DNA of 64,000 nucleotides, taken from positions 92,554,070 through 92,618,069 of the forward strand of contig OX465282.1 of the NCBI GenBank assembly GCA_949987705.1, read 5' to 3'. The notes beneath the pieces were generated by a model. It was not told where the DNA came from. It was given only the letters and a program-made list of their open reading frames with translations, and did no database searches. The translations under genes and the position numbers were made by a program. The stretch's first letter is position 1, and each line of letters starts with the position of its first letter. The stretch is from Thereva unica. Lineage: Eukaryota; Arthropoda; Insecta; Diptera; Therevidae. Shown here one piece after another: positions 33,818 through 43,662 of this stretch.

Positions 33818-34604
33818 CGCTCAGGCTATGAATGAATTATGACAGAAATTAATAATATATGATAAAAGTCTTCCAAAAGACGTGAGGACCCTTAGAGGTA
33901 CGCCAAGAACCACTGAAATCATGCCTATGCAGCCCAGTGAATATTTTCAGTATGGCGTAAAGAACTGCCTAACAGATTTTATGACAGAAAATAGTAATTT
34001 GTTTCTTGGTGATAATTTTTTATTAAATTTCGGTGTTGATGGCTTACCTTTATTTAAATCAAGCGCAAAACAGATTTGGCCAATTTTATTAAATATTCAA
34101 GATTTTGAAAAGGTATCCAAAGCCTAGTAAAACTACTAGCAAGCCAAAAGATCCCAACATCTTTCTCAAATATTTAGTTTCCGAATTACATCTATTGCAG
34201 TTAGAAGGCTTCGTTTATTGTGGGAAAATGTACTCAATAAGCATCAATTACTTCACTTGCGATGCACCTGCTAGGTCCTTTCTACTGAATATTAAACTGC
34301 ATTCAGGCTACTACTCTTGCACGAAATGTACGCAAAAAGGACAGAGTACTAACGAACGCCTGATTTTTGCAGATGTTAATGCCCCATCCAGAACGGATGA
34401 ATCCTTCAAAAGTAGAGCAAAACCTGAACATCACACCCAGCTTGAACCCCTTGCGTTGGAAACAGTAGGTGTGCGGTGCGTTTCCCAATTTCCTCTTGAT
34501 TACATGCACGTAGTATGTCTAGGAGTTATGAGGCAGTTACTAAAATTATGGACAAAAGTTAAGAGGAAACCATTTTCTCTTTCTTCTGCACAAATAGATT
34601 ATAT
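33818..34604 (+). pseudogene. CACTA-like transposase gene, central part
   Basis: The pieces are recognisable as a CACTA-like (En/Spm-type) transposase of the kind seen in insects: LPKD-RTLRGTPR-like text near 33870-33905, NFGVDGLPLFKSSAKQIWPIL (a likely catalytic Asp) near 34030-34090, CDAPARSFLLNIKLHSGYYSC near 34260-34320, and QFPLDYMHVVCLGVMRQLLKLW near 34488-34550. A frameshift or short loss near 34110-34140 separates the two longer frames, and stops are present near 33845. The gene is cut off at 34604 by the gypsy LTR, and the rest should lie beyond the window, past the other LTR. Confidence 0.7.
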
Positions 34605-36932
34605 TGTTATATAAATTGTTATATAATAAAAATATAACTCACCACACAACTGTTATTTCATTTATTAACCAACTGTTGTATAAAATAACAACACTCTTTT
34701 ACTTATTTTTTGTTTTTTTTAAATTTTCATATATCACGGGGGGTTTTTTTTTTTTTTTTATTTACTGATTGATTTCATAAATTGTTCTAATAAAAAAAAC
34801 AACACTCACAATAATTATTTTTTTTTTATTTTATTAATATTTATTTATTATTACTTAAAATAGTTATAGTGCAAAAATACACTAATATATCTTATTGCCG
34901 AAATGCACTAATATAACTTCCTTCTTTTATTAATATTTATTATTATTACTTAAAATTGTTATAGTGCAGAAATACACAAATATAACTTATTGCCGAAATG
35001 CACTAATATAACTTCCTTCTTTTATTAATATTTATTATTATTACTTAAAATTGTTATAGTGCAGAAATACACAAATATAACTTATTTCCGAAATGCACCA
35101 ATATAACTTTCTTCTTTTATTAATATTTATTATTATTACTTAAAATTGTTATAGTGCAGAAATACACTAATTTAACTTATTGCCGAAATGCACTAATATA
35201 ACTTTCTTCTTTTATTAATATTTATTATTATTGCTTAAAATTGTTATAGTGCAGAAATACACTAATTTAACTTATTGCCGAAATGCACTAATATAACTTT
35301 CTTCTTTTATTAATATTTATTATTATTGCTTAAAATTGTTATAGTGCAGAAATACGCTAATTTAACTTATTGCCGAAATGCACTAATATAACTTTCTTCT
35401 TTTATTAATATTTATTATTATTACTTAAAATTGTTATAGTGCAGAAATACACTAATTTAACTTATTGCCGAAATGCACTAATATAACTTTCTTCTTTTAT
35501 TAATATTTATTATTATTACTTAAAATTGTTATAGTGCAGAAATACACTAATTTAACTTATTGCCGAAATGCACCAATATAACTTTCTTCTTTTATTAATA
35601 TTTATTATTATTACTTAAAATTGTTATAGTGCAGAAATACACTAATTTAACTTATTGCCGAAATGCACTAATATAACTTTCTTCTTTTATTAATATTTAT
35701 TATTATTACTTAAAATTGTTATAGTGCAGAAATACACTAATTTAACTTATTGCCGAAATGCACTAATATAACTTTCTTCTTTTATTAATATTTATTATTA
35801 TTACTTAAAATTGTTATAGTGCAGAAATACACTAATTTAACTTATTGCCGAAATGCACCAATATAACTTTCTTCTTTTATTAATATTTATTATTATTGCT
35901 TAAAATTGTTATAGTGCAGAAATACACTAATTTAACTTATTGCCGAAATGCACTAATATAACTTTCTTCTTTTATGAATATTTATTATTATTACTTAAAA
36001 TTGTTATAGTGCAGAAATACACTAATTTAACTTATTGCCGAAATGCACCAATATAACTTTCTTCTTTTATTAATATTTATTATTATTGCTTAAAATTGTT
36101 ATAGTGCAGAAATACGCTAATTTAACTTATTGCCGAAATGCACTAATATAACTTTCTTCTTTTATTAATATTTATTATTATTACTTAAAATTGTTATAGT
36201 GCAGAAATACACTAATTTAACTTATTGCCGAAATGCACTAATATAACTTTCTTCTTTTATTTAAAATTGAAGACAATTTTCACACCCGCCGCCGTGATAG
36301 TTCAAACAACACCCCTTTTTTTTTTTAAAACCAACCGCCAACTTCGATCAACTTCGATTTTTAAAATCTCGACGCGCCCGCCGCCGCTAAAGGTTGGAAC
36401 AACACTTAATTACTTTAAAGTTTCACCCGCCGGTGGTGGCATGGAAAATTGTCCACCGGCTGGGAAAAACGCGCCCTTGAACTTGTTCCCACCTGCGCAA
36501 CTTGCTTACCGCGCGTTTCTCACGCGGCGCATTGCAAGTTGCGCTTGATTATTGTTGGGTGGGTCAAATTACGTTCAAGAAAGTCAAAGTCAAGATCACT
36601 GTTTGCCAGAAAAGCTTGGGAAGGGTGCAAAGGTAATTGCGCACCTTGCAAATCTCACAAAATGCGCGCGGATTAGGTTACGTCTGGAACATTTGTTGAA
36701 GTGGAATTTTGTACGTTGAAGCTTTGTCCGTTAAGGAATTTTGTACATTTGAAAATGGAAATTAGATCATAATTTTCCGTTTAGGATTTGTTGTTCGCAG
36801 GGAGCTCATATTGCATCAAACTCATTAACTGCGAATTCGATGTAAAAGGCTCCCTGTATGAAAGTATATGGGAATTTGTCTAAGGGCTCCGTTTTTCACC
36901 GAGAGAGACCCTTACAAATTCTGTATGTAACA
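34605..36932 (-). repeat. Gypsy 3' LTR (2328 bp)
   Basis: Read on the plus strand, it begins TGTTATATAAATTG and ends CTGTATGTAACA, giving TG...CA ends. The first ~320 bp are also found at 63672-64000, the 5' LTR. The LTR is unusually long because of a 95-bp tandem array. The part at 36270-36560 is GC-richer and may contain promoter elements, but none was identified. Confidence 0.88.
34856..36260. repeat. 95-bp tandem array in the gypsy LTR
   Basis: TAAAATTGTTATAGTGCAG recurs at 34951, 35046, 35141 and so on to 36186 with an exact 95-bp period, with a variant first unit at 34856, giving about fifteen units. Units differ at only a few positions. The array is inside the LTR, and the same array begins in the other LTR near 63923. 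Confidence 0.92.
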
Positions 36933-36944
36933 TTCCTTCCCCCC
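36933..36944 (-). other. Gypsy polypurine tract
   Basis: On the minus strand GGGGGGAAGGAA lies directly against the start of the 3' LTR (TGTTACATAC). It is the expected primer for plus-strand DNA synthesis. Confidence 0.85.
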
Positions 36945-37404
36945 TGGAATAAGAGAATCGCTACGAAACGTAGTAAGTAGAGCGATTCTCTGTTTGGATA
37001 GTTTGTGGTGAAGGTTTTGGGCTCGTCTCGCGAACTAGGGGGAGTTTATGGGATTGACGTAGCGCAGGTGAGATTTTTCTGGCGATCTCTTCAACCCTTT
37101 TGTATGAAGGTGGGTTGGTAGAGTGAGGCGTAGTGACGCATTATAAGGAGGCGTGGTGAATGGCGGTATGGCGGCCCGATTTACCCTATGGTTATTGGGG
37201 TCCCAGGCCCTGGTTGTACTAATTGTATGGAAGAGGCCCTTGGTAATGTGTGGGATCTACTTAGAGGCCGCACCGCGTATCGTTACCTGTGAATAACTTT
37301 ATGGTATTATCGGAGGTTATCGATGGTACTCCAAGGTTGATGGTGCTAAAGTTAGTTTCTTTTATTACCGGAAAGTAGGGTAGGACTTAAATGGTGGCGT
37401 AGAG
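36945..37404 (-). other. Gypsy 3' untranslated region, no env
   Basis: There are about 460 bases between the pol stop and the polypurine tract. No frame of note is present, so the element has no env-like gene. Confidence 0.7.
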
Positions 37405-40400
37405 TTACGTTTTATTTTCGTAAAACGGTTTCAAGCGATTATTATGGACGGTGACCAATCTCCTATTTATTTTGATGGTAGTGTTTACAGCGCTTGGGAC
37501 TGACACTACTGTATAGGGCCCGACCCAGATTTGGGATAATTTATGCTTCCGAGCTTCGTTACGTAGGAGGACTTTGTCCCCTACGTGGAGTGTGAGTGGG
37601 CGTACGTTCCCATCATAATATGCCTTGGAGCGGTTCTTGCTGGCAAGTAGGTTCTTGCGGGCTAGGGCATAGGACTTTTGCAACTTATATCGGAGTTGAT
37701 GGTAATAACTCTCGTGGTTGTAAAGTGGCTCCGGGTTGCGTTTAAGGTTGGACGGGACGTCGGCAATGAAACCATATAGGCAGTCCATGGGGGTAAGTTT
37801 GGTCCCCTCGTGTACGCTATTGTTGTACACGAACGCTGCCGTGCGCAGAAACTGGTCCCAATTATTTGGGCTCTCATCTACTATGGTACGTAGGTACTCG
37901 ATCAGAGGTCTATGAGCTCGTTCTAGCGCGCCATTGGATTGCGGGTGGTAGGCTGAGGTCTGAAGTTTTTTAACTTTTAAGAGCCTACACACGCCCTTGA
38001 AGAGGTCACTCAGGAAATTTGATCCCTGGTCGGTGACTATTTGTTTGGGTATGCGATAGCGCGTGACGATTTCGTCGAAGAAAATTTGTGCTATCGTTTG
38101 GGCTTCCCCATTGGGAATGGCATACCAGTCGACGAATTTTGTCAGGTTATCCTGGAAGGTTAGGATGTATTTATTTCCGGAATGGGTTTCTTCCAGGGGA
38201 CCTACTACGTCTAAATAGACTTTTTCGAAGGGCTTTTCTGCTATGTCTGTAATAACCATGGGCATTCGGAATTGTCTAGAGGCCTTCATGCTTTGACATT
38301 TCTTGCACCTTCTTATGTAGCGGGTGATATCGCGAAACATGTGTCTCCACCAATATTTCCGCCGTACTCGATTATATGTCTTAACGACTCCCTGGTGTCC
38401 GCCGAAAGGGGAGTCGTGGTAGTCTTTCAGTATTGTAGTGATTTCTTCGGGACTTGTAATCACTTCAACTTTCCTTCGTAACTCGCTGGAGCTGTCCTTG
38501 GAGGCTTCGACGGGCTGGGGTATTTCCGTTTCAAGGTCTATTTCTTTAGGCCCTTCGTCGATATTGGGGGCTTCTGCAGTTGGAACGAGTTCGTCTTTTT
38601 CCTCATCCTGCATTTTTTGTGCCTGGGCCCTAGTGACCGCGTTGCATTGTTTCGGTCGTTCACTAGGAGGCAATGTATTCCCGTTTCTCTCGGGCGATAT
38701 AATTAGGGGTTCATCGGGTTGGTGAATTAGAGCTTCCACCGTGAAGGTATTGGGCTCTTCTGCTCTTTGGGGAATCCGGCTGAGAGCATCAGCATTCGTA
38801 TTGTATTTACCCGGTTTATACTCAATTTGGTAATCGTATTCGGACAGTTTATGGTGAAACCTAACGAGTCGAGTTGTGGGGTCCTTGACGTTGAAGACTC
38901 CCTTGAGAGGTTTATGATCTGTATAGACCGTAAACTTTCGACCCATCAAATAACACCTGAAGTTTTTAACAGCCCATACTATGGCTAGCAGCTCCTTTTC
39001 GACGGTGGAGTAATTGCGCTCCGCCTTGTTTAGAGTGCGACTTGCATAAGCTATGGGCTGGTCTTGGCCTACGATTCCTTGAGAGAGCACTGCTCCGAGT
39101 GCCTCACTGCTGGCGTCCGTTGTTAGATTGAACGGTTTTTCGAAATCAGGGTATATCAGCAGTGGTGGGGAGACTAAAGAACGCTTCACCGTTTGAAATG
39201 CTTCCTCGCATTTTGGCGTCCATGAAAATTTCACGCCCTTTCTTAGCAAATTGGTTAGGGGGCGTATGATCTTAGAAAATTCTGGGATGAATTTTCTATA
39301 GTAGTTGGCAAGGCCCAAGAAGGACTGGACTTGCCTGACGGTTCGTGGTGCCGGGAAGTTTTGGACACACTCCGTTTTTCTGGGGTCTGGTAGGGCTCCC
39401 TTTTCAGAGCATACATGACCCAGGTAGACTACTTCCTTTTTCAAAAATTGGCATTTCTCCGGTTGCAATTTGAGGTTGTTTTCCCTCAACCGGTCGAATA
39501 TGCGTCGTAGTTTGGAATTATGGTCCTCAAGGTTCTTACCATAGATGACTATGTCATCTAGGTAGACGAAGCATTCGAGGCCTTGTAGACCAGTAAGGAC
39601 ATAATTCATTAGTCGCTGAAACGTAGCCGGGGCGCCTTTTAACCCGAACGGCATACGTTTGAACTCATAATGGCCACAGTTCGTGCTAAAGGCCGTCTTG
39701 GGGCGATCCTGTGGTTCCACTAGTACCTGGTGGTAACCACTGGCCAAGTCGAGGGTAGAGAAGTATCTCGAGTGACCAAGCTGGTCCAGGATGTCCTCGA
39801 TCCTTGGTAAGGGATACGCATCACCTATTGTCTTTTCATTAATTTTGCGGAAATCCACAACTACGCGCCATTTTTTCTCACCGTCGGGGCCCGATTTTTT
39901 CGGTACCACTAGGAGGGGTGAGTTCCAAGGACTTTTGCTGGGTTGAACAATATCGTTGTCCAACATCTCTTTCAATTGGTCATTTATGACTTGCCTTTGC
40001 GTTTCGGGCAATCTATACATTTTTTGGTTAATAAATTGGTCGTAGACCATGGGGATCTCATGTCGTAGAGCTTCCGTGTAGGTTAGCTTGTCCCCTTTTA
40101 AATGGAATATGTCGGCATATTCGTAACAAAGATCCCGTATGGACCGCTTCTCGTCGGCCGTTAGAGGGTGGTCGAGGCTGAGTTCCTCGTCTAGCTGTTT
40201 GAAGCGCGCTTCACGCTCAAGGTCCGGATCCTCTTGGTCCGGGAATATGTATCGTAGATGACGGATGGAATCGATTTCCTTTTCATTCTTTCCCAACTTC
40301 ACTTTTGTCCTTTTTCCCTGGGGTATACCTTGCGGGATTGCACCATTATTGGGTATACTTTGGAGCCTTGCGTTAGATGACGATGGGGTACTGGCGTTCC

Positions 40401-41418
40401 TGAGACCGTCTGGTTCAGAGCCTGTAAGATACTCACATACGTCATTAGCATTCGTTGGAGACTTAGGGTTGTTGTTAGAGGCTAGGTGAATAGTCGTGTA
40501 GTCTTTGATTGGGGCGAGCGTAAGGGATAGGCTCGTCAGGACTACTGGTTGGGTGTTAACGTTGATGAGACCAACATACACTGTTTTTGTTCCAGTTGGC
40601 AAGAGGGAATTGGCGAGGAATACTCCTTCGCTCGGCTCGTAAGATTCGCAGAGCATTTCCTCCTCTAACCTTAGGGGAATGGGGACCACCATTTGAGACC
40701 GGCTTGGTAGGCGAATGGATTTCTCCAATGCCACGTTATATTTGCCTGAATTGGCCTCATAGTCGTTGGAGTTGTTTTCCAACCTTGAACCATCTAGAGA
40801 TAGGCAGCTGGTATTCCTCTCTGAGGCTACCTGGGAGACACCACCGGGGTTTATCTCGGCTACTACGAGTTGAGATTCCCTAGTTTGGGTTTGCTCCTGC
40901 TGCTCTCTAGTGTTTGACTTGACGGACCCATTGCGTAATGGAATTGCAATTTCTACTGGGTTGATTTCCGTGCGAGGAAATCGCAGTGTTTGGTTTGGAC
41001 CTTCGACGTTACAGTTTTTGGAAAGAAAGTCGTTTCCTAACAGACCATCGTTAGGGATTTCTTGTGTATTTTGCACAATTTGGAAGGTGCATGGGAGGGG
41101 GGTGTTTAGAATGATGTTCCCCTGACAGCTCCCTAAGGTTTTTCCTTGGCCGTATGGCGTTTGTAGTGTGCATTTTTTAGTGGGATCTGGTAAGTTGGGA
41201 TCCTTTAGTTTTTTATGTTTTAATATACTGACCTCAGCGCCGGTGTCCACTGCTAGGTCAGCTTTGCCGTTAAGGCTTATGTCTAGAGGAAGAGTGACGA
41301 GTGGAACACTTGGTTCGGGCGCATGAGGCCCCCCTTTAGTACTATTTTGAGGGTTTATTGTCGGGCCGGGGTTTCTTGGTCCGACTGCGGGGAGTTTCCC
41401 GCTTGTTGTGATTCCCAA
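37405..41418 (-). CDS. pol: Gypsy pol polyprotein
   Basis: The 1337-residue frame holds, in order: aspartic protease (VDTGAEVSIL at 57-66), reverse transcriptase (LDLASGYHQ at 556-564, catalytic YLDD at 619-622), RNase H (TTDASSEALG at 766-775, YTDHKPL near 832), and integrase with an HHCC zinc domain (about 1001-1041) and the D-D-E triad at about 1070, 1130 and 1166. The protein converts the RNA to DNA and inserts it. The frame is intact. It begins in the -1 register inside the end of gag, with a 64-base overlap, so it is probably made as a Gag-Pol fusion by frameshifting. The 'start' given is only the first possible codon in the overlap. Confidence 0.93.
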   Translation of the reverse strand: MGITTSGKLPAVGPRNPGPTINPQNSTKGGPHAPEPSVPLVTLPLDISLNGKADLAVDTGAEVSILKHKKLKDPNLPDPTKKCTLQTPYGQGKTLGSCQGNIILNTPLPCTFQIVQNTQEIPNDGLLGNDFLSKNCNVEGPNQTLRFPRTEINPVEIAIPLRNGSVKSNTREQQEQTQTRESQLVVAEINPGGVSQVASERNTSCLSLDGSRLENNSNDYEANSGKYNVALEKSIRLPSRSQMVVPIPLRLEEEMLCESYEPSEGVFLANSLLPTGTKTVYVGLINVNTQPVVLTSLSLTLAPIKDYTTIHLASNNNPKSPTNANDVCEYLTGSEPDGLRNASTPSSSNARLQSIPNNGAIPQGIPQGKRTKVKLGKNEKEIDSIRHLRYIFPDQEDPDLEREARFKQLDEELSLDHPLTADEKRSIRDLCYEYADIFHLKGDKLTYTEALRHEIPMVYDQFINQKMYRLPETQRQVINDQLKEMLDNDIVQPSKSPWNSPLLVVPKKSGPDGEKKWRVVVDFRKINEKTIGDAYPLPRIEDILDQLGHSRYFSTLDLASGYHQVLVEPQDRPKTAFSTNCGHYEFKRMPFGLKGAPATFQRLMNYVLTGLQGLECFVYLDDIVIYGKNLEDHNSKLRRIFDRLRENNLKLQPEKCQFLKKEVVYLGHVCSEKGALPDPRKTECVQNFPAPRTVRQVQSFLGLANYYRKFIPEFSKIIRPLTNLLRKGVKFSWTPKCEEAFQTVKRSLVSPPLLIYPDFEKPFNLTTDASSEALGAVLSQGIVGQDQPIAYASRTLNKAERNYSTVEKELLAIVWAVKNFRCYLMGRKFTVYTDHKPLKGVFNVKDPTTRLVRFHHKLSEYDYQIEYKPGKYNTNADALSRIPQRAEEPNTFTVEALIHQPDEPLIISPERNGNTLPPSERPKQCNAVTRAQAQKMQDEEKDELVPTAEAPNIDEGPKEIDLETEIPQPVEASKDSSSELRRKVEVITSPEEITTILKDYHDSPFGGHQGVVKTYNRVRRKYWWRHMFRDITRYIRRCKKCQSMKASRQFRMPMVITDIAEKPFEKVYLDVVGPLEETHSGNKYILTFQDNLTKFVDWYAIPNGEAQTIAQIFFDEIVTRYRIPKQIVTDQGSNFLSDLFKGVCRLLKVKKLQTSAYHPQSNGALERAHRPLIEYLRTIVDESPNNWDQFLRTAAFVYNNSVHEGTKLTPMDCLYGFIADVPSNLKRNPEPLYNHESYYHQLRYKLQKSYALARKNLLASKNRSKAYYDGNVRPLTLHVGDKVLLRNEARKHKLSQIWVGPYTVVSVPSAVNTTIKINRRLVTVHNNRLKPFYENKT

Positions 41419-43529
41419 CGCTGTCTTTGATGGCAGTCGTCTACTTGGTGACCACGTCTGTGGCAGAAATCACATCTATATCTAATGTTAAACACTGACC
41501 TTGTGTTATTGGCTGCTTGTTGACGGCCATCGGGTTGGTTGGTTCCATTATTCATGGGTCGGTTGTTTGGTTGTCTATTATTATTCTGGTTAGGGGGTTG
41601 TTGGTCGGAATAGCGATAATTACCCATAGGTTGTGACCGCGGGTCTGGGTAACGGTTGTTACCTTGGTACTGAGACCGCTGGTTGGGGTAACGATTGTTA
41701 TTGTTATTATTATATGTAGGGCCCTGGTTCTGGTAGCGATTATTACCATTATTGTATGAAGTCCCCTGGTTTCGGTAACGATTATTATTGTTATTATATG
41801 AGGACCTTGGAGGCTCAACTGGTTGGGGGCAGTCCCTCGCGTCGTGCGAGTTGGACCGGCAGATTATGCAGAAGGGCGTATTTTTGCGTTTCAAACAGTC
41901 CGCATAAGTATGCCCTCTGTTTCTGCAATAGCTACAGGTGATGTTTAAGGGTTTATTTTCATTTTTCGGAACGGGGCTTAAAGTTGTTACTTGGTTGGCG
42001 CTTTGTAGTGGCGCCGGCGGTACTGTTTGCATTGTGTTTGTTGGGTTTGTGGGTGGGGCGTATGTTGTGTACATTACCTGTGGGCTTATCGGGCTTTGGA
42101 GTGTTGTTTGCGGCATGGTTGGTGCGGGCGGGGCGGTGTACTGAGTGTGTTGGTTTGGCGTATTTGTTAGGGTCATTTGGTAAATGTTTTCCGACTTAGG
42201 GATAGGGACTGTTTGTCCATAAGGGTTGTATGCCGGTTGAGGTACTGTCATTTGATAGGAGGCATACATAGAATTTTGTTGCAGCTTCTCCATATCTAGT
42301 GCCTTTTGGGTTAGGCTGTCAAGTGTATCCTCTCCCAGAGTTAGTAGGTACTGGCAGAGGTGGGGGTTGGTAACCCCACTCCGCAGAGCATTTTTTGCGA
42401 AATCTTGCAGTTGGGCCTTTACGGCCGGTGCTGCCATCGCACCATATTTAGTGGTGGCCGCCTCTTCGCATAGTGACAACTGCTGTTTGATCCTAGTGGT
42501 ATAGGCCGTGAGCGGCTCTAAGGGGAACTGGCGTAATTGAATTAATCTATTAACCAGTTCTTGATATGTTTCCCTGGGGAGATAGGTCCTGTTTAGGAGG
42601 TTTTCTGCCTCCTCAAAAGTGGCGGGTTGGGAGGAGGCAATCAGTTGATAGGCCTCTCCCCGAAGCCTAGTTGGGTAAATTTGAATAAAGGCGGCCTTTT
42701 CTTGTTCTGTCAGGCACTGTAGTACCCGACGGCAACAGCCTAGGAACATTTGTAGTTCAGTTGCCATCGTTGGGTTTTGGCCGCCAGAGAATAAAGGGAC
42801 TAGTTGGGCCGTTAATTTGGCGACTTTAATATATTCGTCGGCCATGGCTGTAGGAAATTCTTTTTGTAGTAAAGATTTGACAAGACGACTGTCTTGAAAG
42901 GTCGCCTCCTCTTCCTCTAGGAGGGACAAGGATCGGGTTGAGAGATCGACCCAATCCGCGAGTAGATCTATGGGCGCGTAATCGGGCTCAGGCGGTTCTG
43001 TGTTATCTTTACTTTCACAATGGTCCCTATCCTCTATGCTAACCTTATCTACTACCTCAAGGGGGCGTGGGAGACTATTTTTGAAATTGAGGAGGTCCTG
43101 TTTAAATTTTAGGGCCTCCTCTTTGAATGCTTCTACTTTAGCCTTTCTTTCTAGGCTGGCCCTTTGGATTTGTTTATCCACGGCCTCAAAATGTACTATA
43201 TTAAATTTTCCTGTCTCCTGCGCCCGCTTAAGTATGTATTCTAATCTTGATGTTAAACCTACTTGTTTCTCTCCTTCTCCTAAGATGGTTCCACTTCGGA
43301 GACGTCTGGGGGATGTTTGGGGTGTTTCTGATGGGGTGGTTGTTGATTGCGGTGTTGATATTGGTGTCGAGGTGATCCCTCGTTGGGTCACCTGGCAGGA
43401 CGCTGGGGTGTCGGTGGCTCCTGATGAAGTAGAGGGGCCTGGTGTGGTTAAGTCCCTGGCTGGTGTTTGGTGGTCCCTCGGTGGGGGAGTCTCGTGTTTG
43501 TTGTTGTCCCCTTGTTGGCCCTCGGACAT
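41355..43529 (-). CDS. gag: Gypsy gag polyprotein
   Basis: The ATG at 43529 opens a 724-residue frame with a Pro/Thr-rich start (1-80), an acidic helical middle (90-240), a capsid-like region (about 250-420), a Pro/Gln-rich linker, two CCHC knuckles (532-545 CSYCRNRGHTYADC, and a CIICRSNSHDARDC at 554-567), an Asn/Arg/Tyr-rich stretch with repeated RYxNQ motifs (about 575-665), and a third knuckle (CDFCHRRGHQVDDC) near 684-697. Gag packages RNA in virus-like particles. Three knuckles separated by a low-complexity linker is an unusual layout. The 3' end overlaps pol. Confidence 0.9.
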   Translation of the reverse strand: MSEGQQGDNNKHETPPPRDHQTPARDLTTPGPSTSSGATDTPASCQVTQRGITSTPISTPQSTTTPSETPQTSPRRLRSGTILGEGEKQVGLTSRLEYILKRAQETGKFNIVHFEAVDKQIQRASLERKAKVEAFKEEALKFKQDLLNFKNSLPRPLEVVDKVSIEDRDHCESKDNTEPPEPDYAPIDLLADWVDLSTRSLSLLEEEEATFQDSRLVKSLLQKEFPTAMADEYIKVAKLTAQLVPLFSGGQNPTMATELQMFLGCCRRVLQCLTEQEKAAFIQIYPTRLRGEAYQLIASSQPATFEEAENLLNRTYLPRETYQELVNRLIQLRQFPLEPLTAYTTRIKQQLSLCEEAATTKYGAMAAPAVKAQLQDFAKNALRSGVTNPHLCQYLLTLGEDTLDSLTQKALDMEKLQQNSMYASYQMTVPQPAYNPYGQTVPIPKSENIYQMTLTNTPNQHTQYTAPPAPTMPQTTLQSPISPQVMYTTYAPPTNPTNTMQTVPPAPLQSANQVTTLSPVPKNENKPLNITCSYCRNRGHTYADCLKRKNTPFCIICRSNSHDARDCPQPVEPPRSSYNNNNNRYRNQGTSYNNGNNRYQNQGPTYNNNNNNRYPNQRSQYQGNNRYPDPRSQPMGNYRYSDQQPPNQNNNRQPNNRPMNNGTNQPDGRQQAANNTRSVFNIRYRCDFCHRRGHQVDDCHQRQRWESQQAGNSPQSDQETPARQ
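41394..41400 (-). promoter_or_regulatory. Candidate -1 frameshift slippery site
   Basis: Within the gag-pol overlap the minus strand reads G GGA AAC in the gag frame, which fits the X-XXY-YYZ rule. Slipping back by one base gives GGG AAA C, exactly the pol frame (G-K-L-P). The sequence downstream (CTCCCCGCAGTCGG...) could pair with nearby bases, but I have not folded it. Confidence 0.7.
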
Positions 43530-43657
43530 AGGGCGTCTCCTGGGCAGGGATGAAGCCCACTAAAAGTCCCGCGATGCTATACAATGGGGGGTGAGCGCGT
43601 GCTCGCCTGGAGCAGAGGCACCGTGGTTGTACACCCCCGAGCGAGGATTCGTGGAGG
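43530..43657 (-). other. Gypsy leader, gag-proximal part
   Basis: This is the 5' untranslated leader next to the gag start. The other part of the leader is at 63531-63651, beyond the BEL array. No ORF is present. Confidence 0.75.
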
Positions 43658-43662
43658 ATCTG
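43658..43662. repeat. BEL target-site duplication, left copy
   Basis: ATCTG directly precedes the BEL LTR start (TGTTACGG). The same five bases follow the last LTR at 63526-63530. Five-base duplications are normal for BEL/Pao elements. Confidence 0.88.

Noticed and set aside
34856..36260. Regular repeats that could suggest a CRISPR array
   Set aside because: The whole 95-bp unit is repeated without unique spacers, the sequence lies in an LTR, and the genome is eukaryotic.
36945..37404. Possible env gene of the gypsy element
   Set aside because: There are only about 460 bases between pol and the polypurine tract and no open frame of note.
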